A DNA stretch of 64,000 nucleotides from the NCBI GenBank assembly GCA_013397455.1, contig VYZB01000281.1:756887-820886 (forward strand), in the 5' to 3' direction. Every line of letters begins with the position of its first letter. Within the stretch, counting starts at the first letter, position 1. Shown in pieces: positions 36,301 through 47,110 of this stretch. Below the pieces are notes generated by a model that was not told the DNA's origin, searched no databases, and was given only the letters and a program-made list of their open reading frames with translations. The position numbers and the translations under genes were made by a program. This stretch comes from Crotophaga sulcirostris. Taxonomy: Eukaryota > Chordata > Aves > Cuculiformes > Crotophagidae.

Positions 36301-38644
36301 GTGGCCTGGATTCTGGGAATGATTTACCTCAGCTGGGATGTTCCAACTGAATTCCTTTCTCTGCTTTAGTGGGTCCAAATCCACATCACCTTACCAAGCT
36401 GTGTGAGGAACAACTGGAAATGTCTAACCACCCAGTACCTCTTCAGGGGAGTAATATACTAAACAGACTTCTTTTGACCAATGTCTGTTCAGCGGGAATT
36501 TGTGTGAATTAGACCTGAGTAAAAAATCAAATTATATAATCCATCACTCTGTCTGAAACATGATACTTATTCTGTGAGCCAAGCCCAGCCTTTTTGAGGG
36601 GCCCAACCCAAACACCCAGATCAGTCAGAAATGTCTAAATCTTCTCACATGGGCAATCTGTGAGGTATCATGGGTGTGACACCAACTACATTATGCTCAC
36701 CATCACTTTTCCAGCCTGGTACAGATACAGTGCATGATCCTGTGGAATTGTTCCCAGAATATGTTCATTCAGGGTGAGTCAGGATGCCAGACTCCAAACC
36801 TAACTCAAGGCCAGACCTCAACTTATTATTATGATCAGCAATTGTTGCTGTGTCTGAGTTCTCTTACCATATAGATTAATAATTACAGTCACTTGCTTAT
36901 TACTATTTCCTAAAATCCAGGGACTTACTGATAATACATTTAATACTTGTTTTCTCTTAAATACTCAAAGGAGGTAAAGGGCAATTAGGAAATCCTAATA
37001 GTCTAATTATTGCTCTGTGGCTTCTTTTAGCTACTTTTTTAGTGTACTCTTCATCTTATATTAATGTCCACAAATCAATGTGTATAGTATTTCAGATAAC
37101 ATAAGAGCAGGCAATCAAACAGTAGTAAATGTGATTGAAATAGGATATAAAATGGGGAATTGGCTAATGGTTTAATTTAATTTATACTCTGGAGTTGTCG
37201 TTAAAGAAGAGAAAATTTCAACCATTGGTGAATGAGCAAATATTTTCTATATTTTAATGGGGAAACTGATGGTACCTTACCCATTGATGCTTCACTTCCT
37301 GAATAATACTGTCATTTCTTCATATTTTTAAAGTTTTCCAAGTCCTAGAACCTTGGGACTAAAATCAGGTGATTTCTTTTCAGAGATTTAAAGCCTAAAA
37401 ACAGATCAAAGATCAGATTCCAGTGCCTTTCTGGGTTACCTTTCTGGAAGTTTTTGGAAGAGCATCCCTAAAAGGGTGGGATCCCGTAATCAAAAGCAGA
37501 AATTATGGAACAACTAGAAAATTTACCTTGTGGGAGGATGATAACTGTGTCTAGTCTGTAGATGGAGGAAGAACATAGCCACTTTCTGAGAAGGCAGTGA
37601 GGTGACAGCAGTTGTACACACCCTGCCTCCATAATACTGAGTCAAGTAAGCCATGTGAGCCTGCGATATTCTGCCGTGGGGTGGAGCTGAATTTCTCACT
37701 TTTCATTAGCTCCAGATATCAACCGTTTCAAAGTATGGAAAAAAATGATGAGAGTTATGCCATTTTCTGTAGAAAAAGATTGTGTTTCAAATAGCCCTGC
37801 CTTTATTAAAAATGCTTGGCAGCTTCCTGTGGTTACGTGGAGTTGTGTAACTGGAATATCTGCCTATGTTTGTGATCATTACCTGTGGTGAAAAACAAAT
37901 AGAAGTCCTCTCACGAGCACATAACCACAGATAAGGGCCTCATAAAGATGGTTGACTCTCCTCACAGAAAAATCCCAGCCACACACATCTTGATCTCCTT
38001 TGCATAATCAACTAAGATATTAACTTAGATAACAGCACCATCTATTGAAGATTTACAATAATATTAGGAGTAGATTTTTAAATACTAGTTGCTAACTCAC
38101 TTTTATAGGCACTACAAATCTAAATATGTGTTAAGATCATAACTTTAACATTGTATTTGGCATCTGCCTGTAATTTATTAAGCATGATTAATTAAGAGCA
38201 TCTGCCAGTTATTAATGCTTCCTATAGTGGCCAGCAGACACTCCTACTTAAGAAGCCTCCCTTTTGTTTTTCTCTATTTTTTAAGAAAGTAATTTTCCAC
38301 TGTCCACACTTTGGTTGGACAAATAAAGCAGTCCATGGAGTTATTCTGCCTTTCTTTTATAATACAACATGTTTCTAGCAGCCCTCAATTTTTATAAATG
38401 TATAATCTTTATTTGCAGCAGTCTTGCTGTAACCACAGCGAAAAATGTGTTCTCTTTGTTTTTGAATGGTTCATAATGTTTGTGTTAAATTGATCATGGA
38501 TTTATAGTCAGGACCTTCAAAATCATGTAGCTCTATTAGTGATGTTGGCAATAAATGTTCATATTTAAAAGTTCTTTATAAGAAAACAGCAGAATAGCCT
38601 GCATGTGAGGAAGATTGACATTGTTGAGGTAAGTTGTAGGCTTA

Positions 38645-38770
38645 AGAACACGTGGGTCAAATCTTGTCCCTTAGGCTTTCTCTGGAGATTTCTGAGAAGT
38701 TATTTGAACTTCTTGTTTATAAAATGGAGCTAGGAAGCTTGGAAGAATTCTCACAGTGCTTGGGTTTCTG
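38645..38770 (+). repeat. Possible MIR-like SINE remnant
   Basis: The run containing GGTCAAATCTTG, GAAGTTATTTGAACTTC, TATAAAATGGAGCTAGGAAG and CTCACAGTGCTTGG follows the order of MIR landmarks (GGTCAAATC, CAAGTTACTTAACCTC, TGTAAAATGGGG, CACAGTGCCTGG). The resemblance is partial, and there is a gap in the CTCAGTTTCC part, so it may be coincidence. Confidence 0.3.
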
Positions 38771-39436
38771 TACTGTCTAGACTATTCAGGGCAGGGATAT
38801 AGTATTTCACTGGTATTCAAAATTATCTTCCCCTGAATTTGTTGAGTCTTTTGGCACAAAATTAACAGATGTGGCACACTGTTTATGTGAGTTTCCTTCT
38901 TTCATATGTATTTTTCTTTAATTTCAGTGGGTTTGTTTTTATAAAGCATATTTACCTGCGCTCACTGTTTTTATTGAACAACAAGGCAAGTCTAAAATGC
39001 AATTTTGCTTTCAGGATGAATTTTTAAGAAACTTCAGTCTTCAACATCCCACACAGCATCTTTCCCTGTAAGATCCTATTTATCTCATGAGCCAGCTCAG
39101 TTTTGGGGTGACATCAGGAGCAAGAGAGCATTCCAGGAGCTGCTTTTTAAGCAGCCCATTAAACTGGATGGAGGCTTGAACCTGTTTCCCTGCTGAGCAT
39201 GGAGCTCACTCTTTCTGGATATTGCTAATCTCACAGGCCAAGAAAACTATCCTGAGACTCATTAAGATATTTATGAGGAGCAACATTGTTAAACTGAATG
39301 TGACTGCAATCGGTAGCAACTTCCAAAAGTTTATCCCATCCATAACAGGGTCTCCTGACCTTGTCTTAATACATGTGTGAAATGTACTGCAATATAGCTA
39401 ATCAGTCTAGGGGTTTAAATTTTATAGAAGGACATT

Positions 39437-39460
39437 AATCACTGTTTGCAGACAGTGATT
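39437..39460 (+). repeat. Perfect 9-base inverted repeat with 6-base loop
   Basis: AATCACTGT (39,437-39,445) and its exact reverse complement ACAGTGATT (39,452-39,460) flank the loop TTGCAG. It could form a short hairpin or be a palindromic protein-binding site. It is too short to be a microRNA precursor by itself. Confidence 0.6.
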
Positions 39461-40724
39461 TGTATAAGTCTTCCAAATGTTGCTTCTATAGGATTGCTTT
39501 TGTTAAAGCAATAAAAGCAGTAAGTACGATTTCTGCATGCTTGTCCCTTTGTTTCTGCAAGGCAGGCACATCTTAAATTTATTCTGGGCTAGAAGAAATC
39601 TGTTGTCAGACATTCCTGTAAAATATTTGCAGCACACCATGGCTGTTCTGTTTATCTTTCTGGACACTAAAGTTCACCAAGTATAAAAAAGGAAAGCACA
39701 CAGCAAGAAAAAAATAACTACTATATTTTTTTTCAGATGTCTCAAACCAAATCTAAAACTGCTGGAAAAATGCTTACTAGGAAGTTGTCAGTAGAAAAGT
39801 TAGTGGTTCAGTGTTCTGTGTTCTTTCTTCTCTATTTCCCCTTCCTTTTGTCCAGTGTCCCCTCTCTCCTACTGAACCAGTTCATCATTTTAATGAACTT
39901 GAGAGAGTGAGAGCTATTCCACATTGCACATGAGTACAGCTGTCAGGCAATTCAGAGACATTTTCTTAGTTATACTTGAGATATAATATGCAGTATATGT
40001 GAGTGTAGATATTTCTATGTATCTGTGTGTGAAAGGCTGACAATGAGACTCTTCTTTGTTGAGCCAACAAAGCTGAAATTCCCAGCCACAGACCAAAGGA
40101 AACAAAGTTTTGACAGTGCAGCAGTGAGACCTTTTAGAGATATGTGTTAAGCTTTATTTCCTTTCAGAATCCCACATCCTAACAACAAACAAAGGCAGTC
40201 CTACATACTTGCATCAGGACTAAAGTTTCACTAGGTTCAATATCCCTACATGGCAAAGCACTTAAAATACAGAGCTGTTTGATAAGCTTGGAGACAAACT
40301 CAGCTTCGGTCCCTTCCAGGACTCGTTAATTATTGCTTTAATTTCATCATCTGTCCCTATTCAGCCCAGCACATAAGGACATTCTTGCAGCTTCATATGT
40401 ATTTAAATGCAGGTCTGAGTAAAAAGAACAGAAAAGTGTAATTCAGAGACTGGTTGAATCCAGCCCTAATTGAATCTAGGTGCAAACAAGAAATGAGTTT
40501 GGTGTATTACCTAACAAGGTAGCTTTATCCACTACCTTGCTTTAAACAAATTTTGTTCTCTCCACCCTGATCATGATTTCGTGCACGATTTTTGTGCTAT
40601 TTTAAGTAAGTTAATAAGAAATGACTTGGATTTACTGCCTCCTCATACCTCAGTTTATCTGTAAAGCCTAAGGCATATGAAGACAGTGAGGATGCAATGG
40701 TCATTTCTTGTAATACAGGAATCA

Positions 40725-40885
40725 GGAACACAAATAAAAGGCAGCAGATTTAAAATTAAGGAAAAGAAAACACTCAGTTAAGCTGTAGAAACTATTGCCA
40801 CAAAATGTCATGATCGTCAAACCCCACATGAGTTCCAGAAATGACCGGACAAATTTATGGTTCATTAGTGTCTGTTAAGCTTAAA
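40725..40885 (+). mobile_element. Ancient CR1/L3-like LINE 3' fragment
   Basis: The text runs in the order seen near the 3' end of old amniote CR1/L3 LINEs: a TTAAGGAAAAG-like block, CTGTAGAAACTATTGCCACA (corresponding to the family's CTGTGGAACTCATTGCCAC, encoding the LWNxLP box), then GTCATGATCGTC and GACAAATTTATGGTTCATTAG (shortened: ACAAATTTATGGTTCATTA), corresponding to the block before the stop. Heavily diverged. It lies 1.5 kb from a minus-strand relic of the same general kind. Confidence 0.55.
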
Positions 40886-42359
40886 TTTGTTGGTATGACT
40901 AAAGACTTAATATATTCTCTCACAACAGAGTAACAATAGCTGGGTAATGAGAGTAGCAAAATGATCACTTGATGTTTCCTTCCTCCTTAATTTCATTTCC
41001 TGCTTCTGACCATTGCCAAATTCAGACATGCTGGCCTGACTTACAGTGCCTGTCCTCGTGTCTCTCTGTTATTTTTTTAAGGATAAAACTTCAGGGAAAG
41101 GATGCCAATTTTCTTCTTCACAATTTTTTCTGCCCCCCCCACCCTGTTCTGCCTCCAATCTGCCAGAACTTATACCTGCCTGACTGGGCATTCTGTGAGC
41201 AGCACTATTAGATTAAATGGGCTTCTTATTATGTAGTTATCACACATACATGCCGTGGTTGACCTGAAGGTCTTCAAAAAACAGTCTTCTGCTATTTTCA
41301 TTCTCACAGGCCCCCAGAATAATGAAAGCTTGAGTTTGGCAGGGATCTTCTGATGCTACTCTGATATCAATAGCTCATGTTAATAAGCAATAGTAATGGC
41401 ATAATTAGCTCTACTAGAGAAAATGTACTGTCACTGGGTAATACCAATTTATATCTCCATTTTGAAAAGAAAGCTTGATATCTATGTTAGCCCTTCTGAT
41501 TTTTATTTATTAGAGAAAGATTTATTCTCTTTAAATACAAAAGTGAACTACATAGGAGCACAGAATTGAAAGGACCTGCTAGGCAGAGTTTACTGCTATT
41601 TCAAATAAATATTTCATTATGTCTTTTATAAATTTATTAAGGTAAGCTGCTTCTACCCGCTATTCCTCCTTGAAGGATGCTCTATTCTCATTTTTCTCCT
41701 AGTTCTTCCAGAACATATTAATACCATTTTGTTTGGTACTAACATTGCACCTTCACTTAAGTAGTACTTTTCCAGTATTTATGTCCCTAATGCATTTATG
41801 AAGAATACTCATTTCCCTGCTCAGGCCTTATTTCATTATGCTAAACATATCAAGCATGTCTAGAGCTCACTAAAGGGATGATGTTTCTGTTCCATGGTAA
41901 ATAAAACCTCTAAACATGGTCATGTATTTTTGATGGATATTTTACATACTTTTCCAGATGAGACTTCTTCATTAACTCATCAGTCACCTAACCCATGGGA
42001 TGTATCACTGCTCTGGAGAGGAAATTTTGTCTTTCTTATACTTTTAGGGGCTGCATAAAAGATTTCTGGCTGTTAAAAATGCTTCACCTGGCTTGTACAG
42101 CGACCACATTTGTATTTTACAGGGTCATCAGATCGTCGATGTGTGGACATCCTGTGATGAACAGATGTAGCAAGGTCTTACTCTGCCATTTACAACCAAT
42201 GAACACCCATTAAATAGCTAAAGTTCAAGTGAATAGTCCCTAAGGGGATGACCTTGCTCTTGGTATTATTAGATTTCTTCTTATTACTATTACTCCAGTT
42301 CGCAAGGTCACACATTGCTACTTCATGAGTAGCATAATTTTATATTGACAGTGACTCCC
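40886..42359. other. Non-coding stretch, possible LINE remains
   Basis: No gene recognised. The part from about 41,700 may be the 3' continuation of the old minus-strand LINE described next, but I could not match blocks there. A C-run and pyrimidine-rich patch lie near 41,130. Confidence 0.4.
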
Positions 42360-42640
42360 AACTTGACTGTCCTCAAGTTTCATGAGCACGTCTCTATCAA
42401 ATTCATGGATGAAAATACTATTTAATATTTTCTATAAGCATTTTTGTGACTATTTCTTATTATAAATAAGTAAAATGATTCAATAATATTTCCCAGAACT
42501 AATCCTTGAGGAACTGTAGTAACAACTCACTTCAACCCAACGTGATTATTTCCTTTTTCTAGTTACCATCTTGTGTTACTTGCAGTATTTTGAACTAATT
42601 TCTAGTTCAATTTCTAATTTTATGTGGATCATCATAAGAA
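42360..42640 (-). mobile_element. Ancient CR1/L3-like LINE relic (RT block)
   Basis: On the minus strand, 42,491-42,514 encodes VPQGLVLG, the conserved RT block that is GVPQGSVLGPLLFNIFIND in intact CR1-type elements. It is followed by a weak NIIESFYLFI in place of PLLFNIFIND. The surrounding plus-strand text (CCCAGAACTAATCCTTGAGG, TCATGGATGAAAATAC) is the usual reverse-complement appearance of this RT region in old amniote LINE relics. The frame is broken and the element is certainly dead. Boundaries are uncertain and it could extend from about 41,700 to 42,830. Confidence 0.55.
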
Positions 42641-45639
42641 ATGCTTTACGCAGCTTCACTTCTTTGTCTCGATTGTTATTTTATCAAAGAAATGTAAGAA
42701 AATAGTCCTGAATAGTGCACCTTTGATAAAACTCTTGTGTTGTATCCTATTCTCTTTCTACTACTGTGTCCTTAATTTTTTTGTCTTAGAAAACTGTCTG
42801 AAAGCCTTGCTTGCTATTGAATTTAAATAATGGACCTCCGGGTACCTGTTTCACTCATTTCCCTCCTCCGCTGCCTCCTTAAGTGTGGACACAGCATTTA
42901 TGGGCTAATATTAGTCACAGAGAGAATTATTCTTAAACATATCTCTGGATGATGAGTGACTAGTCTATCATACAAGAACAAAAATACAAGAAATTGCTGA
43001 AGAGCACACTAAATGTCTTCTTCATATTATATTTAATGATGAAACTGACTTAACAACACACAGACACTGGGAAGTGGCATCAGTATATCCTTACACCTAT
43101 TATCAGTCTGGGGCATCAGTGCTTAAGCCCTACTAGAATCTATAGTGAGCAGACTGTGATATTAAAAAAAACCAAAACCATAAAAATCCTTAGGATCTGA
43201 TTACCTGAAGTGGGCTTTTTAATGTTTTGAAGAGATCAGAAAAATATGACATTTCCTAGGGCTTTAAAGGAATGTTTTAAAAAAGCACGTGTCTTCCTCC
43301 TGAGTATCCAAAATTGAAACACTAAGGACACTGGAATGGGGATGGAGACAGTGCACAGAAATCTTATTCCTAAAGTCTGCAAGCCCGGACAGGGTAAAAC
43401 AATAAGACATCATTGAAAACATTAACTTTAAAAAGTCGAACTGCTGATTGCTCCCTTGCTTCTGAGTGCTGTGAGCCGAGATGCCAGCAATCTGGTGCAA
43501 GTAAATGAAAGTGTGATAGCCATACAGCTTGCCAGGAACACAAACACACTGGTAAAGAAATCCTGTTGAAGAAAAGTCTACAAAAAATTCCATCAAAGCA
43601 AGCCAAGCTGTCAAGGTGTCTTCTTTATTTCCAGGACTCTTCTAGTATAAAAGATGAGCAAAGGATTGAATCCATGAAAGGCTGCTCTACTTGTTGACAT
43701 TTTTGAGAGCTTCTCAAGAATTCAGGATGAAAAGGAACACTATAACTGACAGTTTTGTAACAATTTACCCTACTGGTAAAAAAAAATCTCTTGAGAAGAA
43801 GACCATAAATGTTAAGGTATTCTTTATTTTGGAATAAAAATGATGAAACAGATCAGCTTTTATTCAACCTCTAAGCAGGATATCCCCACATAGTCCTTGG
43901 CACAAGTCACTAGCATGACTCTTCAGTCACTTAAGAAAGTTTAGAACAAGCTGACCTATTTATATGAAGTTGAAGTTAACTTTCCTTAGTGTCACCAAAT
44001 CCCTGCATGGACGAAATCTCAGAAAACTGTCTGCCTAGAGAAATTAAAGACAGAAGTTCTTTAATGTCTCTATGCGTATGTTGCTGCCTATTAAAAAGCA
44101 GTGAAACATCACAAATTATTATGTGATTATTATGTGTCTGTTACCATTATTGAAGAGGTGTTCAATATTATGTTCAACTCTGTGCCTATACTGACTACCA
44201 GTTCAGCCTCACAGGAGCTTTCAAATGTGGATTTATTCTTATAAACACATTTCAGTCCATTCCTGTGATAGTCTATCTCCTACCACTCAATAATTTGTTT
44301 AGGTGAATTGCATTAAACATGCAGTTCAGACTCATTGTCTTCAAAAGTCCTGCAAAGGAAAAGGACTGAAACAAATCACTTAAAGCTACTATAGATGTAT
44401 GTCACTCGTGTAATCAAGAATTGATGTTACAGTGAAACTGCACACAGTGAGTATCTTTCTCTATAGATTAGTGAGTAACAATTATCTAAGGTAGAAGAAC
44501 TGTTAGCAAAAAATGGCACCTGGAGAACATCATATAAGTGACAGAAGTCTATATAAATATAATTCAGGAATGAGCCACCATTACCAAGGAGAGTGGTGAG
44601 TATACCCTCAGGCAGTCAACACAAGCATTGATTCCCTGACAACAGAGTATTGCTTGTCTGGTAACAGCCCTAACACAAAGCTAATGGCACTTCAAAGGAG
44701 ATAAATAAGAGACCAAATTCTTCTTTAGTTCCTGACTCCAAATACTGTTGCAACCTCTACAAGCAACTATAAGATATGAAGTAGTTGTAGTACAGAAATA
44801 CAGAAAATTGACAATAAGGATTTCCTGAAGACATAGAAGTTGCATCATGTCATGACCTAATATCTAGTATCAAGAACATTTCCTAATCTTTTAGCAGAAT
44901 ACAAAAATGAGGTTAAACTAGGCAACATGTCCTATAACTGTCAAAGAACTTACCACTGACTTCACAGCAGAAGGTTTGGAATCCCCTTAGCTGGAAGCTG
45001 GTCACCTGGCCTCAACATCTGAGCAACTCAGAGCAAATGCAGTTTTCTTTTATACAAATGGAGAATTTAGTTATAATAATTTTCTGTAAATCACAGGTAT
45101 GTTCTGAATGTGGTAAACTTCAGATTATCAATCACCCTCACAAAGACTGCTCTTATACTGTAGATGTATGAGGGGCTTATCAAATTTCCCTGGGCTATGC
45201 TGGAAGTTTTGAACATTGGAGTATGAATTTATAAATTTTTTTTCTTTAAATTTGAAATACTATAGAAGAGAAAGGCATAGAGCTAGAGCAAGAGTGAGAG
45301 CAAGAGGAAGAGTGGAAGGCTCTTTATTCCACTCTGGTACTACTCCCATCTTACACCATAAAAGTTTTACAGGTGTAGGAAGAGATCTCAAGAGGTCTTC
45401 TACTTCATCCCTGCTCAGACAATATTCATTACGCCTCTTCCAAGGCTGATAAGTGACTCTGTGGTGTGTTCATTAACACTTTGGGTGACGAGAAGCCAGT
45501 AGAAATCTTTTCCTATTATCCAACATGAAACACTGTGATAATTCGGAGTTTTAGTTCTTTTCAAACCTACAATCAGCAGAGAGAAAAAATTATCATTGCC
45601 TTACTCACAACAGCTTTTTACAGAGTAAGAAGTCTGTTA
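42641..45639. other. Non-coding stretch, nothing recognised
   Basis: About 3 kb with no recognised repeat or coding similarity. Minus-strand open frames near 43,264-43,614 show no family features. Confidence 0.45.
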
Positions 45640-46000
45640 CCATGTTTCAGTAATGTTGTCTGTTTGCTGGTAAAACAAAAGCTGATGTCTTCAGCTTCTC
45701 CTCATAGCTCACATTTTCTAAACTTTTTGATATCGTTTCTCTCCCAGTAGGTATGTTTACCAAATCTCCTGACTGTCTCCAGATTGTCAGCATTTTTCCT
45801 GTATGAGGCCCACAAGAGGACACAGTCTAGCAGCACTTGGTAAGATAACCTGATTTCTTCAAGCATAAGGTGCTTTCTAAACACTGCTGGGATCAAGAGA
45901 CTTTTTTTGCAATGGTAGGTCATTGTCAGCTGATGGAGTTTATGATCCACTATGACCCTGCTGACAGATTTTTTAAAAGCTTTCACAGCAGAACCCAGTT
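45640..46000 (-). mobile_element. Ancient CR1/L3-like LINE relic (ORF2 C-terminal part)
   Basis: The minus-strand frame 45,702-45,986 stays open for 94 codons and follows the CR1-type order. VIVDHKLHQ matches the LGVIVDHKLN box. CKKSLLIPAVFRKHLML matches the KKAN...GCI segment. VLLDCVLLWASYRKNADNLE matches LEYCVQFWAPQYKKDIDKLE. The end, near FRKCEL, corresponds to SYEERL. Divergence is high although the frame survives. The relic is cut at about 46,000 by the tail of a younger minus-strand CR1, and another piece of what is probably the same relic resumes at about 46,927. Confidence 0.68.
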
Positions 46001-46926
46001 ACAGTATCACAGTATCACNNNNNNNNNNNNNNNNNNNNNNNNNNNNNNNNNNNNNNNNNNNNNNNNNNNNNNNNNNNNNNNNNNNNNNNNNNNNNNNNNN
46101 NNNNNNNNNNNNNNNNNNNNNNNNNNNNNNNNNNNNNNNNNNNNNNNNNNNNNNNNNNNNNNNNNNNNNNNNNNNNNNNNNNNNNNNNNNNNNNNNNNNN
46201 NNNNNNNNNNNNNNNNNNNNNNNNNNNNNNNNNNNNNNNNNNNNNNNNNNNNNNNNNNNNNNNNNNNNNNNNNNNNNNNNNNNNNNNNNNNNNNNNNNNN
46301 NNNNNNNNNNNNNNNNNNNNNNNNNNNNNNNNNNNNNNNNNNNNNNNNNNNNNNNNNNNNNNNNNNNNNNNNNNNNNNNNNNNNNNNNNNNNNNNNNNNN
46401 NNNNNNNNNNNNNNNNNNNNNNNNNNNNNNNNNNNNNNNNNNNNNNNNNNNNNNNNNNNNNNNNNNNNNNNNNNNNNNNNNNNNNNNNNNNNNNNNNNNN
46501 NNNNNNNNNNNNNNNNNNNNNNNNNNNNNNNNNNNNNNNNNNNNNNNNNNNNNNNNNNNNNNNNNNNNCGAGTATAGGGGGCTGATAACTTCTCTGGTCC
46601 TGCTGGCCACACTATTCCTGATGCAGGCCAGGATGCCATTGGCCTTCTTGGCCACTTGGGCACACTGCTGGCTCATGTTGAGTTTCCAGCACCCCCAAGT
46701 CCCTTTCTGCTTGACTACTCTCCAGCCACTCTGTCCCCAGTCTATAGCTTTGCATGGGATTATTGTGTCCAAAATGAAGCACCCGACATTCGGACTTATT
46801 AAACCTCATCCCATTAGAATTGGCCCATCGCTCCAATCTGTCCAGGTCCCTCTGTAGGACCATCCTACCCTCTAGCAGATCAACCCTTCCTCCCAGTTCT
46901 CTCCAAACTGTGGCTCGGAAGATCAT
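46001..46926 (-). mobile_element. CR1 LINE containing the assembly gap
   Basis: The lower edge (46,001-46,018) is ACAGTATCAC AGTATCAC, the reverse complement of the ACTGTGAT tail of the young CR1 family. Above the gap, 46,569-46,926 encodes on the minus strand ordinary CR1 ORF2: [55 protein letters not shown], then [15 protein letters not shown] after one frameshift. The two edges are the 3' tail and the middle of one element in the same orientation, so the gap is interior to it. The 5' end is truncated at about 46,912-46,926, just past the catalytic box. Confidence 0.88.
46019..46568. other. Assembly gap (550 Ns)
   Basis: A run of 550 undetermined bases. Open frames that cross it (for example 45,870-46,577 or 45,999-46,772) are artefacts of reading N as an amino acid. 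Both edges belong to one CR1, and the comparable interval in the CR1 at 62.65-63.9 kb is about 520 bases, close to the gap length. Confidence 0.99.
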
Positions 46927-47110
46927 CTTCCTCCCAAAAGTGCTTCTTGCTTCCCCTTCCTTGGTATAATTCCTGTTTGCTTACAGTCATCACCTTTTCC
47001 TCCCATTATTCTCATTGAAAACCGAAGTAAAGCACACATTTTGTGTTGGACAATTCCCAAGCTATCTTTAACCTTTACCTGTAACATGGCATGCCTTTTT
47101 TAGTTGCCAT
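46927..47110 (-). mobile_element. Ancient CR1/L3-like LINE relic (linker between endonuclease and RT)
   Basis: On the minus strand the text encodes CFTSVFNENNGRKR (about 46,985-47,030), matching the YFASVFTKEN block that precedes RT in CR1-type ORF2. Together with 45,640-46,000 this suggests one old minus-strand relic split by insertion of the younger CR1. About 600 bases of RT expected between the two pieces are not seen, so a deletion accompanied or preceded the insertion. The block is short, so confidence is moderate. Confidence 0.45.

Larger units (their letters stand above)
32905..40724. other. Long repeat-poor non-coding stretch
   Basis: Nearly 8 kb in which I recognise no CR1, LTR or gene. 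Small motifs inside are listed separately: a CTCF-like site (33,359-33,372), a MIR-like segment (38,645-38,770) and a perfect 9-base inverted repeat (39,437-39,460). Parts of 37.8-39.5 kb read like conserved non-coding sequence, with clustered TAATTA-type homeodomain sites, but this cannot be tested here. Confidence 0.5.

Noticed and set aside
44995..45080. MIR-like wording (CTGGTCACCTGG, ACAAATGGAGAATTTAG)
   Set aside because: Only two short landmarks match, with the rest of the MIR body absent.
45870..46857. Long open frames of 218-301 codons across 46,019-46,568
   Set aside because: Most of their length is N. They have no stop only because the sequence is unknown there.
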